A DNA stretch of 58,872 bases from Chitinophaga pinensis. Lineage in GTDB: Bacteria > Bacteroidota > Bacteroidia > Chitinophagales > UBA10324. The first letter of the stretch is position 1. Each line of letters starts with the position of its first letter. This document shows positions 18,112 through 26,979 of the stretch, one piece after another. The translations under genes and the position numbers were made by a program. The stretch spans positions 1 to 58,872 of the forward strand of contig CAMDOA010000010.1 in NCBI GenBank assembly GCA_945903305.1. Reading direction: 5' to 3'. The notes under the pieces are model-generated. The model was given only the letters and a program-made list of their open reading frames with translations, was not told the DNA's origin and searched no databases.

Positions 18112-20358
18112 TCAAACCACTTCTTTCGAATTGGAAATATTTTTCGATTCCAGCCATTTTTTATGATTCATCACTGCGCGGATATCGGAATAAGTAAACT
18201 CATCTCCTAACATTTCTTTTATGGCGGCGCTTGATTCGCCAACTGATTCTTCCAGCACTTTTAAAATGATTTCAATTTTTTGCAACGATAAAATTTCAGT
18301 CACTACAATTTCTCCGGTTGGAATAAAAGTTAACAGATGACCGACAATGGTACTTGCAGTCAGCTCACGAAGTTTTGCAATTTTAGCAATAGATTTTCCT
18401 TCTTTGAATAATTGAAAACTCACACGATTGGTATCGCCCTTCTTCGGTTTAGTTGACTTTATTTTTTCAATCAAATGACTGGTATCAATCGGAATTTCAT
18501 TTTGCTTTTCAACGAGTGCTAACAAATCATTCGCGTTGCTTCCCTTCATCAATGCTTCAGCAAACTGAATGGATTGTTTCAGCTGAATTTTTTTTCTTTC
18601 CGAAACAATCAACAGGGTTTGTAATCCGTGCAGGAATTTTTTTGTTTTCTTTTTCAGTATGTTTTCTTCTAAATAAATTTTTATCAGCGCAATAATTTCA
18701 TTCAATGCTTTGATAAAAAAGTTAGAGGCAGATTCAATGCGATGATGCAGGTGCTGGTAAGTATCAAATTCAGCAGTGGCCAACAAACCTTCCAGCTGTA
18801 ACACAAATTTTTTTGCGACTTCGTTTTGCTCCGAAATTTTTTCGACCAATCCTTTTGCCCACGCTTTCACCGAATTTTTATCAGTCACTTGCCGGTGAGT
18901 TAATTCTTCATCGAACTCATTGAATGCCTCCACCAGTTTTCCCCAATCATAAAATTTCAGTAGCGAGCGACTGATAAATATTTTTTGTTCGACCTGCAAA
19001 TTTTCTTTCAGCAATTCTTTATTCAATTCCGATTTTGAAAAAGCTAAAACCCGATCGTCGGTTGAAATGGATTGCGGCAAAATTTTAGAATACAAAATCA
19101 ACCCTTCCATTCCTGTAAGGCGACTGAGCGCGACATAAACCTGCCCGGCAGCGAACGAATCTCCCGCATCAATAATTGCTTTCTCAAAAGTTAAACCCTG
19201 ACTTTTATGAATCGTTATTGCCCATGCCAATCGGATTGGATACTGCGTGTAGGTTCCAATTTCTTCTTCATTCAAATGATTTTTCTCTCGGTCAAATGAG
19301 TATCGGATATTTTTCCAGGTTTCTTTTTCCAACTCCAATTCATCGGGGTCATTCGGAAACTCAACAACTATTTTTTCTCCGACAATTTTTTTTATTGTTC
19401 CGATTTTTCCATTGTAGTAACGGCGGATTTCACCTTTATCATTTTTGATGAACATGATTTGCGCCCCTTCCTTCAATTGCAAATTCATTTCAACCGGAAG
19501 CGCTTTCTCGCTGAATTCCTTTTCAATTTTCCCCGGAAACAAATGCAGTTTACCCGGCAGTTTATTTAATTGTGTTGAATTGATTTCGTCGGCTTTGTAA
19601 TTATGTGTGGTGAGTGTGATGTAGTGTTCATCATCGCGTGAAATAAATGACGGGTGATATTTTTCATGCAGCATTTCCAAATCAGTATTTGTAACCGAGT
19701 TGTTCCGAATATTATTTAAAATGCTGATGAAAGCTCCTTCCGTTTGCCGGTAAATTTTTTTCAGTTCAATGTAAAGCGGTTGCGATTGCTGAATCACCTG
19801 CGCATGAAAAAAGAACGGACTCTCATAAAATTCACTCAGCAAATTCCATTCATCTTGTTTTGCTACAGGTGGCAGTTGAAACAAATCGCCGATATATAAA
19901 ACCTGCACACCACCAAAAGGTTGCGTTAATTTATTTCTGAAATGACGAAGTATGGTATCTACAGCATCCAGCATATCAGCACGCACCATTGAAATTTCAT
20001 CTATCACCAGCAACTCCAGTTCTCGAATCAGTTCGCGCTTCTCCGCAGTGAACCGAATATTTTTCAGCAATGAATATTGGTCAGAAACATTTTCGTTCCA
20101 TGCCCGTGATTTCACCGGAAGAAAAGGGCCAAACGGCAATTGAAAAAAAGAATGTATGGTAACACCGCCGGCATTGATTGCCGCAACTCCTGTTGGTGCA
20201 ACCACAACCACTTTCTTGTAAGTATTTTCCTTAATAAATTTTAGAAAGGTGGTTTTACCGGTTCCGGCTTTTCCGGTTAAAAAAATATCGCGCCCGGTAT
20301 GGTTAACAAACCTTGCTGCCATTTGAAATATCTCGTTTGATTCATCATGCTTTTGCAT
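18112..20358 (-). CDS. PIF1/RecD-like DNA helicase with C-terminal helix-turn-helix domain
   Basis: The 748-residue protein has a Walker A motif at residues 29-37 (GKAGTGKTT), APTGVAAINAGG, a Walker B near residue 118 (LLVIDEISMV), IGDLFQLPPV, and a late helicase motif RLAWAITIHKSQGLTFEKAIID with YVALSRLTGMEGL. This is the PIF1-type superfamily 1B set, predicting an ATP-driven 5'-3' helicase acting in replication fork or recombination intermediates. Residues about 640-700 (FKEGKSIAKIAKLRELTAST, then HLL) form a helix-turn-helix of the HTH_40/RQC-associated kind, and VTEIL follows. The same architecture is common in Bacteroidota. The biological substrate is not known from sequence. Confidence 0.9.
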   Translation of the reverse strand: MQKHDESNEIFQMAARFVNHTGRDIFLTGKAGTGKTTFLKFIKENTYKKVVVVAPTGVAAINAGGVTIHSFFQLPFGPFLPVKSRAWNENVSDQYSLLKNIRFTAEKRELIRELELLVIDEISMVRADMLDAVDTILRHFRNKLTQPFGGVQVLYIGDLFQLPPVAKQDEWNLLSEFYESPFFFHAQVIQQSQPLYIELKKIYRQTEGAFISILNNIRNNSVTNTDLEMLHEKYHPSFISRDDEHYITLTTHNYKADEINSTQLNKLPGKLHLFPGKIEKEFSEKALPVEMNLQLKEGAQIMFIKNDKGEIRRYYNGKIGTIKKIVGEKIVVEFPNDPDELELEKETWKNIRYSFDREKNHLNEEEIGTYTQYPIRLAWAITIHKSQGLTFEKAIIDAGDSFAAGQVYVALSRLTGMEGLILYSKILPQSISTDDRVLAFSKSELNKELLKENLQVEQKIFISRSLLKFYDWGKLVEAFNEFDEELTHRQVTDKNSVKAWAKGLVEKISEQNEVAKKFVLQLEGLLATAEFDTYQHLHHRIESASNFFIKALNEIIALIKIYLEENILKKKTKKFLHGLQTLLIVSERKKIQLKQSIQFAEALMKGSNANDLLALVEKQNEIPIDTSHLIEKIKSTKPKKGDTNRVSFQLFKEGKSIAKIAKLRELTASTIVGHLLTFIPTGEIVVTEILSLQKIEIILKVLEESVGESSAAIKEMLGDEFTYSDIRAVMNHKKWLESKNISNSKEVV

Positions 20359-20639
20359 TTTCGAAATATATGATTTTTAATTTTCAGCTTCTTGCCGATA
20401 CTGAATTATAATTTTGTAAACAAAGCGAGATACATTATTTAAATTTTAAGCGGAGGCTATTAAATAAAGTCACAATTAACTTATCGTACAGATATTTTTC
20501 CGGCATTTAAAAAGCAGTAGCCAATTAAACCCCTACTAAAACTTGAAATTTATTTTTAAAATCCATATGAAAATCATAAGAAATTTAAGGTCAAACTTAT
20601 TAACCAAAAAATTCGGGTGCCGGATAATTAAGAAACCTG

Positions 20640-22916
20640 TTATTTAACAACAATTTTATTGTTGCTGATTTTTTCATTTACAAAAACCTGAAAATTATAT
20701 ACGCCTGAAGTTAAATTGCTGATATCAATAATTTGCTGATTGGAATTAATTGATACCAGGTTTACTATCTGACCAATGGAATTATATACTCTAATGAAAC
20801 CATTCTCCCATTTCATTCCTGAAAAATCAAAATTCAATTGATCATTTGCAGGGTTTGGAAAAATTTGCGGATTGTTTTCATTCGCAATTATCGGGGCCGA
20901 TACATTTTGAGAAATTAAAACCCATTGCTGGTAAGGAATTTTATTGTAAGCAGTAACCGTAACCAGCATTGAATCACCTGTGATGTTTGTCAAATCGCCA
21001 TTGGTAATAGTGATGTTTGCGTTACCTCCAGAAATATAGCCTGTTCCCAAAACTTTATCTTCTGCATACAAACCAACCATTGCATTATTTATATTGCAAT
21101 TTACTGTAAAACTGGTTGCCCAACGACCAACCTGGCTTGCATGAGTAGCGGTTAATACACTTGGCACATCTGTGCGAATCATTACTGAAGGATCACCAAA
21201 GCAGACCCAAGTATCAGTCATGGCAGTTCCCTGTGTTCCGTAAGCATCATTCATTTGCATACAACCCGCAACAGAAATACCCCCAAATGTTCTTTTAATA
21301 TTTGTTCCTGCATTTTCAGTTAATACTTTATTGAATTCATCTTGCGCCTCCATTGGAGGATTCCAGGATTGGTTTATGGTACTATTGAAATTAGCAATTG
21401 AACCAGCGGGTGCCCCGGTTGCATCTGTTGCTCTGGCCCATGATTCACCAAAGCAAGTATTCGGAACAAAGTTTCCGGTTTGACATCCAACAATCCAAAC
21501 AAAAGGCAGCTTGCGTGTATTGGTTAAAGCATCAATTGCAGTAGTGTTAAAACCAGTTGTTACAATCAAGCTAACATCGCCATGTCCGGTATAATTAATT
21601 AATCCAACGCCATTATTTACAAGTGTTGTAACATCGGAAGAAGCAGGATTTCCGGCAGCATCAGCACCACCATGAGAGGCATCATACAATTCTGATACAG
21701 TGGTATAATTATAACCCATTAACTGAGTACGAATACCTCTTTCGTGCTCCCAGTCAAACTGATTGTCATCACCGGGTCCTTCATCTGAAGCAATTCCAAT
21801 TGCATTTTTATACCATGTTCCCGGAGTAGGATTTTTTTCATACTGAACTGTACGATCAACCTGTGTATTAACTTGTGTTAATGAAGCTGCTGAAAATCGC
21901 CCGACAAAAATATCGGGATAATGATTGGTAGTACCACCGGCCAGGTAACCATAATTCTGATCCGAATCTTGGCCGCCATTCAAGCTGCTTGGCACCTGAG
22001 CCGCATCTCCAACCAATAATAAGTAGGCAAAATCACTATTTGTGTTGTAATATGTTTGTATATACGATTTTATTGCAACTGCTGTAGTGCCAATTGTGGA
22101 TACATCCTTAATCTCTACATCAATTCCCTGTTGTTTTTTCCAGTCAATAAATGGTTGCATTGCGTTCATATAAGCACCGTAACAAATGATTAACATTCTG
22201 CCGCCCTCAACTAAAGGGGTATACCTGACTTGATTTTGGGTTGCTTCAAAATTCAGAAAATGATTTTTATAAATCATCACAAACTGATCGACAATAGTCG
22301 TTAATGGTTTGGTGCGCACTAATTCATTTATAACAGGTGATGATATTGTGTTTAACTCAACAATAATTTTTGTTGAAACTTTTAATTCCTTGGTTACCGG
22401 ATTATATTGAATTGGATTTATTACAATTGTTTGCCCCCTATAATCGCGAACAATATGAGGCGTGCGAAGTGTTGCTGTTGCAGATGGAAAAAAACTATTA
22501 GTGGTATAAAAATCAGAATAAGTAAATGGAATTGAAGCAGGATCGGTAGGTCTGATAATATTTCCTTTTGAAGGAGCAATATTGATGTTCGAATGGGTAG
22601 TGTAGTCAACAATAGTGTATAATACATCCATTGTTTTATTATCCGGAATAATTACGGATGTAACTAATTTTTGTAAATCAGGTGCTCCTGAAATAAGCAT
22701 TGGAGTACCATCATTAATAATCGCCTTGTATTCAATTCCATGAGGCGTTTGCACTTCAATTAATTTAAATCCATGAACATTAACTTCTATCACAATTTTA
22801 TTCTCTGACTGATGCAGTACAGAATAGGTCGTTTGATCTCCTTTAATGTCAGTAGCGAAAGAATTAAAAACAAGGATTATTATCAAGGAAGACAATAAGA
22901 GAAAGAATTTTTTCAT
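20640..22916 (-). CDS. Gingipain-like C25 cysteine peptidase with type A T9SS sorting domain
   Basis: The 758-residue secreted protease has a signal peptide (MKKFFLLLSSLIIILVFNSFA). A propeptide-like region covers about residues 25-220 (with RDYRGQTIVINPIQYNP), followed by the C25 catalytic domain: LIICYGAYMNAMQPFIDWK, LLLVGDAAQVPS and INYTGHGD, whose catalytic His is near residue 445. The catalytic Cys lies in WIVGCQTGNF near residue 477. The order and spacing of this His/Cys dyad fit gingipains. Residues from about 679 (IFPNPANDQLNF to NKIVVK) are a type A T9SS sorting domain. At 758 residues it is much shorter than PorU, so I call it a secreted C25 protease rather than the sortase. Confidence 0.92.
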   Translation of the reverse strand: MKKFFLLLSSLIIILVFNSFATDIKGDQTTYSVLHQSENKIVIEVNVHGFKLIEVQTPHGIEYKAIINDGTPMLISGAPDLQKLVTSVIIPDNKTMDVLYTIVDYTTHSNINIAPSKGNIIRPTDPASIPFTYSDFYTTNSFFPSATATLRTPHIVRDYRGQTIVINPIQYNPVTKELKVSTKIIVELNTISSPVINELVRTKPLTTIVDQFVMIYKNHFLNFEATQNQVRYTPLVEGGRMLIICYGAYMNAMQPFIDWKKQQGIDVEIKDVSTIGTTAVAIKSYIQTYYNTNSDFAYLLLVGDAAQVPSSLNGGQDSDQNYGYLAGGTTNHYPDIFVGRFSAASLTQVNTQVDRTVQYEKNPTPGTWYKNAIGIASDEGPGDDNQFDWEHERGIRTQLMGYNYTTVSELYDASHGGADAAGNPASSDVTTLVNNGVGLINYTGHGDVSLIVTTGFNTTAIDALTNTRKLPFVWIVGCQTGNFVPNTCFGESWARATDATGAPAGSIANFNSTINQSWNPPMEAQDEFNKVLTENAGTNIKRTFGGISVAGCMQMNDAYGTQGTAMTDTWVCFGDPSVMIRTDVPSVLTATHASQVGRWATSFTVNCNINNAMVGLYAEDKVLGTGYISGGNANITITNGDLTNITGDSMLVTVTAYNKIPYQQWVLISQNVSAPIIANENNPQIFPNPANDQLNFDFSGMKWENGFIRVYNSIGQIVNLVSINSNQQIIDISNLTSGVYNFQVFVNEKISNNKIVVK

Positions 22917-23074
22917 GGACTAATTTTTTTTTTGGTTGCGAAAGGTATTACTTCTAATGAAATCTCAAAACACCATACAATCATCGGTCGTTTTTAGTTT
23001 CAAACCAATTGTTAATATTCAGTCACAAGATGAATGAACTGTGCTTCTATTTTTAGCCGCACAAAAATTTTGTA

Positions 23075-23917
23075 ATGGCCTCAACAGAAGAATTAAAAAA
23101 CACAGCAATACAAGTACGAAGAGATATTGTCAGAATGGTTCATGCGGTTCAATCAGGCCATCCGGGAGGTTCATTGGGGTGTACTGATTTTTTGACAGCA
23201 CTTTATTTCGAAATCATGAATCGCAAAAAGGAATTTGAGATGGATGGAATTGGTGAAGATTTATTTTTTCTTTCCAATGGCCATATCAGTCCGGTGTTTT
23301 ATTCAGTGCTTTCCCGTAGCGGATATTTTCCTGTTGAAGAATTAAAAACTTTTCGCAAACTGAATACAAGGTTGCAAGGTCATCCAACTACACACGAACA
23401 TTTACCGGGAGTAAGAATTGCAAGCGGTTCGCTCGGGCAGGGAATGTCGGTGGCATGCGGAGCGGCTTATGCAAAAAAAATGAACAACGATTCAAGCATC
23501 GTTTATTCACTGCACGGTGATGGCGAATTAGATGAAGGTCAAAACTGGGAGGCTATTCAATTTGCAGCGCATCATAAATTAGATAACATGATTGCAACCA
23601 TTGATTGGAACGGACAACAGATTGATGGACCAACAGAAAAAGTAATGGCGAACTTAGATTTGAAAGCTAAGTTCGAATCATTTGGCTGGCAGGTGTTACA
23701 GATGAATGGAAATGTGATGGAAGAAATTTTAGCAACTATGCAAAAAGCAAAATCAATAACAGGAAAAGGTAAACCTACAGTTGTGCTCATGAAAACAATT
23801 ATGGGATTTGGAGTTGACTTTATGATGGGCAGTCATGAGTGGCACGGTATTGCACCGAATGATGCACAACTGGCAAAAGCGCTGGAACAATTGCCTGTTA
23901 CACTTGGTGATTATTAA
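23075..23917 (+). CDS. Transketolase, N-terminal (thiamine diphosphate) subunit
   Basis: This 280-residue protein is the first half of a split transketolase, which moves two-carbon units between sugar phosphates in the non-oxidative pentose phosphate pathway. It carries SGHPGGSLGCTDFLTALYF, FFLSNGHISPVFYSVL, ASGSLGQGMSVACGAAYA and the thiamine-diphosphate/Mg motif GDGELDEGQNWEA with the paired Asn in ATIDWNGQQ. The length is normal for the N subunit, so it is not a truncated pseudogene. The C subunit is 3 kb downstream at 26980. In most Bacteroidota the two halves adjoin, but here two VWA genes lie between them. Confidence 0.94.
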   Translation: MASTEELKNTAIQVRRDIVRMVHAVQSGHPGGSLGCTDFLTALYFEIMNRKKEFEMDGIGEDLFFLSNGHISPVFYSVLSRSGYFPVEELKTFRKLNTRLQGHPTTHEHLPGVRIASGSLGQGMSVACGAAYAKKMNNDSSIVYSLHGDGELDEGQNWEAIQFAAHHKLDNMIATIDWNGQQIDGPTEKVMANLDLKAKFESFGWQVLQMNGNVMEEILATMQKAKSITGKGKPTVVLMKTIMGFGVDFMMGSHEWHGIAPNDAQLAKALEQLPVTLGDY

Positions 23918-24044
23918 AAATACTAAACCGCAGAGCCGCAGAAGAAATGATAAAATCAAAAGTTGCCAGCAACTTTTTTGTTTGTGAAAATTCATGTGAG
24001 AATCCGCAACAATTATTTTCGAAAGAATTAATCTGTGAATCCCT

Positions 24045-24066
24045 GTCCGCCTTTGAAGGATGTGGC
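24045..24066. repeat. Short imperfect palindrome of the CCGCCTTTGAAGG type
   Basis: GTCCGCCTTTGAAGGATGTG has imperfect dyad symmetry around TTTGAA. It lies in the 210-base gap between the transketolase N half and the first VWA gene. Similar sequences are, as I recall, common intergenic repeats in Bacteroidota. Confidence 0.35.
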
Positions 24067-24120
24067 TTAAATTTTTACACTGAAATAATTTCTATCGAAA
24101 CTTCGTTAATCAATTAAAGC

Positions 24121-24182
24121 ATTCTGATTGCTGAAAAAAATTCTACTACTTCTTCTTATAATTCTGATTGCTGAAAAAAATT
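24121..24182 (+). repeat. 22-bp direct repeat spanning the start of the first VWA gene
   Basis: ATTCTGATTGCTGAAAAAAA plus TT occurs at 24121-24142 and again at 24161-24182, offset by 40 bases. Because 40 is not a multiple of three, the two copies are read in different frames. The upstream copy supplies the proposed TTG start. Confidence 0.85.
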
Positions 24183-25483
24183 TCGCACAAACTTCCCGTA
24201 TATTAATTGTGTTGGATGGAAGCGGAAGCATGAAACAAAAATTTCAGCAACAGGTAAAATTTGAATTAGCCGGAAATATTCTCGTATCGTTTATTGATAG
24301 TATGGAGCGCACCAATCCGAAAGTGGAATTCGCATTGCGTGTGGTGGGTCATCAGTATCCTCGAGCGCAAAACAATTGCAAGGACACGAAGCTGGAAGTT
24401 CCTTTCGCAAAAAAAAATTCGGCAAACATTAAACTCGCACTCAACCGAATCAATCCGCAGGGACAAACTCCAATCACCTATGCACTCGAACAATCGCTTA
24501 ATGATTTTCCTAAAGATTCCACTGCATTTAATTCCATCATTTTAATTACTGATGGAATAGAAACATGCGGCGGAAATCCGTGCGATCTTGCTGAATTGTT
24601 TCAGCAAAAAAGAATTGTACTTAAACCATTTATTGTCGGATTGGGAATTGCTGATTCGCTGAAAAAATTCTTCAACTGCCTCGGAACATATTATGATGTG
24701 GCTGATGAAAATGAATTTGGTGGTGTGTTGAATGCAGTTATCAAACAAGCATTGAACCGAACCACAGTTCAGGTTAATTTATTAGATGCCTACGGAATGC
24801 CGAATGAAACAAATGTGGAGATGAGTTTTCTCGATCACTACTCACACAAAACACTTTTCAATTTCGTTCACACACTGGATGCACATGGAATTCCTGATAC
24901 ACTTAGGCTCGACCCGAAAGGAAGATATGATTTGGTGATTCATACTTTTCCTCCTTTACGAAAAAACAATATCGAATTGCTTCCAGGAAAACACAACATG
25001 ATTGCGTTGGATGTTCCGCAGGGTAAATTGAATTTGGTGATTGACGGACAATCAAATTCATACACACCGGTTCAGTGTATTGTTCGTAAAGTCGGAACCG
25101 AAGAAATTATATATGTGCAGGATTTTAATTCCACCAGAAAATATTTAGCAGGTGATTATGATTTTGAAATTCTCACGGTGCCAAGAATTTATAAATACGG
25201 AGTGCGCATGCAGCAATCACCTGAAACTGCTATTCACATTCCGGTTCCGGGAACTGTTACATTGCAACCAATGCAATTGGTGGTGGCAGCTTTATTTGTA
25301 AACGAAAATAATGCACTCACAAAAGTTTATGATTTCAATGCACTGAAAACAAATACAAGTTTGCAGGTTCAGCCAGGCGAGTATATTTTAATTTTCAGAC
25401 CCGATAAAGGAAAGCGCGCTAACCTCACACAGCAAAAAGTATTTACAGTTTCATCCAACAAAACAATACAGGTGAAGCTATGA
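24128..25483 (+). CDS. Exported von Willebrand factor A domain protein, paralogue 1
   Basis: The 451-residue protein has a VWA domain with the metal-binding MIDAS motif DGSGS at residues 30-34, immediately after a signal peptide ending FAQ. ILITDGIETCGGNPCDL comes later, and a C-terminal beta-rich region follows. Conserved cysteines occur at CKDTKLEVPF, ETCGGNPC and FNCLG. Such proteins bind other proteins or metal ions at the cell surface or in the periplasm; the partner is unknown. The proposed start is TTG at 24128. It directly follows an in-frame TGA, no ATG exists upstream of the signal core, and it gives a good signal peptide (MLKK, then leucines). The stop overlaps the ATG of the next gene by 4 bases. 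Confidence 0.85.
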   Translation: MLKKILLLLLIILIAEKNFAQTSRILIVLDGSGSMKQKFQQQVKFELAGNILVSFIDSMERTNPKVEFALRVVGHQYPRAQNNCKDTKLEVPFAKKNSANIKLALNRINPQGQTPITYALEQSLNDFPKDSTAFNSIILITDGIETCGGNPCDLAELFQQKRIVLKPFIVGLGIADSLKKFFNCLGTYYDVADENEFGGVLNAVIKQALNRTTVQVNLLDAYGMPNETNVEMSFLDHYSHKTLFNFVHTLDAHGIPDTLRLDPKGRYDLVIHTFPPLRKNNIELLPGKHNMIALDVPQGKLNLVIDGQSNSYTPVQCIVRKVGTEEIIYVQDFNSTRKYLAGDYDFEILTVPRIYKYGVRMQQSPETAIHIPVPGTVTLQPMQLVVAALFVNENNALTKVYDFNALKTNTSLQVQPGEYILIFRPDKGKRANLTQQKVFTVSSNKTIQVKL

Positions 25484-26976
25484 GAAACAGATTCTGCATT
25501 TTTATTTTTTCAATTTCAGCCGTCACTCTGAGCTTGTCGAAGAGCATTTTTCTTCGCCTCGGTTCGTGTCCCCAAGAACCGAAACTGCGTCGCGCATTAC
25601 TCATTTTTATTTTTTCACTCGCAACTGTCACTCTGAGCTTGTCGAAGAGCATCGCGCAAACCACTCCTTCAGTTCCAATTACAAGAATTTTATTTTTAGT
25701 TGATGCTTCTTCTAGTATGATGGTGTCGTGGGGAAATGAACCGCGAATGATTGTGGCAAAAAGAATTCTCGGAGAGATTATTGACACGCTCAAACGCAAA
25801 CCGAATATCGAATTAGGATTGCGTGTGTACGGCAGCCAAACTTTAGCATCGCTTAATGATTGTTATGATACAAAACTGCTTGTGCCATTTGGAAGCAACA
25901 ATGCAGGCATCATAAAAGAATCGTTAAAAAATCTGGAGCCAATGGGAATTACTCCAATCAGCATGTCGATGGAAAAAGCAGCGAATGATTTTCCGAACGA
26001 TGTGAATGCACGAAATATTTTAATATTAATTACTGATGGTGCTGAAAGCTGTGATACTGATCCATGTGCGGTTTCGCTTGCGTTGCAAAAAAACGGAGTG
26101 TTCCTTCGACCATTTATCATTGGATTAAATGCCGATAATTCCATTGTTGCTAATTTACAATGCATGGGTGCTTTTTATAATGCGCAATACCCGCAAGGAT
26201 TTAAAAATGCCATGCAACAAATTTTAAATGCTGCGCTCAATCCAACATTCATTCAAGTAAATCTGCTCGATGTAAATAACAATGCTTCTGAAACCGATGC
26301 AGTCATGACTTTTTACGATAACCGCAGCGGCGCCATTCGATACAACTATACCCACACACTCAACTACAAAGGAATTTCTGATACCGTAAATCTTGACCCA
26401 GTAAGTGCTTATAATTTAGTGGTGCAAACAACTCCGCCGGTTGAATTGAAAGATATAGAACTCGCACCTAAGAGTATTAATAAAGTAAATGTGCCTGCAC
26501 CACAAGGATTTTTATTTATAAAACTTCAGGGGAAAACAATTAACAACAACATCAACAGCAAAATAAAATGTCTGGTAAAGCAGAGTGATAAATACGGAAC
26601 GGTTACAGTTCAGGAAATAAATTCATCACAAAAATTAATATGCGGAAAATACGATCTGGAGTTTCTCACACTGCCAAGAACAAGATTGAACAACATTGAT
26701 ATTTCACAGAGTAAAACCACCACAATAGAAATTCCAACTCCGGGAGTTTTATCAATACAAAAAACAGTTCCCGGTTACGGAGGAATTCTTTGGTTGAACG
26801 GAACCAACTGGCAAAAAATTTATTCGCTCAATGGTTTCGGTGGAATGGAAACTGTTGCATTACAACCGGGCACTTACAAAATTATTTTCCGCACTAAAAT
26901 GTCGAAAAAAACTACAGACACTAAGGAACAACTCATTAACATTACAGCCGGAGGAACTGCCTCGGCAAAATTTTAA
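25480..26976 (+). CDS. Exported von Willebrand factor A domain protein, paralogue 2
   Basis: The 498-residue protein is a paralogue of the preceding one: MIDAS DASSS at residues 75-79, CYDTKLLVPFG, MGITPISMSMEKAANDFP, ILITDGAESCDTDPC and a matching C-terminal beta region ending NITAGGTASAKF. Its N-terminus is about 45 residues longer because a 35-residue segment is partly duplicated: FIFSISAVTLSLSKSI and FIFSLATVTLSLSKSI both appear before the mature region. The ATG overlaps the stop of the first VWA gene (ATGA), and the transketolase C half starts 3 bases after its stop, so the three genes form one tight unit. Whether the enlarged signal peptide still exports the protein cannot be told from sequence. 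Confidence 0.85.
   Translation: MRNRFCIFIFSISAVTLSLSKSIFLRLGSCPQEPKLRRALLIFIFSLATVTLSLSKSIAQTTPSVPITRILFLVDASSSMMVSWGNEPRMIVAKRILGEIIDTLKRKPNIELGLRVYGSQTLASLNDCYDTKLLVPFGSNNAGIIKESLKNLEPMGITPISMSMEKAANDFPNDVNARNILILITDGAESCDTDPCAVSLALQKNGVFLRPFIIGLNADNSIVANLQCMGAFYNAQYPQGFKNAMQQILNAALNPTFIQVNLLDVNNNASETDAVMTFYDNRSGAIRYNYTHTLNYKGISDTVNLDPVSAYNLVVQTTPPVELKDIELAPKSINKVNVPAPQGFLFIKLQGKTINNNINSKIKCLVKQSDKYGTVTVQEINSSQKLICGKYDLEFLTLPRTRLNNIDISQSKTTTIEIPTPGVLSIQKTVPGYGGILWLNGTNWQKIYSLNGFGGMETVALQPGTYKIIFRTKMSKKTTDTKEQLINITAGGTASAKF
25497..25652 (+). repeat. 105-bp in-frame tandem partial duplication containing two dispersed-repeat copies
   Basis: CATTTTTATTTTTTCA occurs at 25497-25512 and 25602-25617, and GTCACTCTGAGCTTGTCGAA followed by GAGCAT occurs at 25522-25547 and 25627-25652. 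Both pairs are offset by 105 bases, or 35 codons. Between them lies a small inverted repeat, TCGGTTC at 25559-25565 against GAACCGA at 25576-25582. Confidence 0.9.
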
Positions 26977-26979
26977 ATT

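Noticed and set aside
20640-22916. The T9SS sortase PorU
   Set aside because: Although it is a C25-family protein, it is only 758 residues long and carries a type A sorting tail; PorU is much longer.
25443-25799. Minus-strand 118-residue frame containing MLFDKLRVT twice
   Set aside because: It is the reverse reading of the duplicated dispersed repeat inside the VWA gene and has no coding features of its own.
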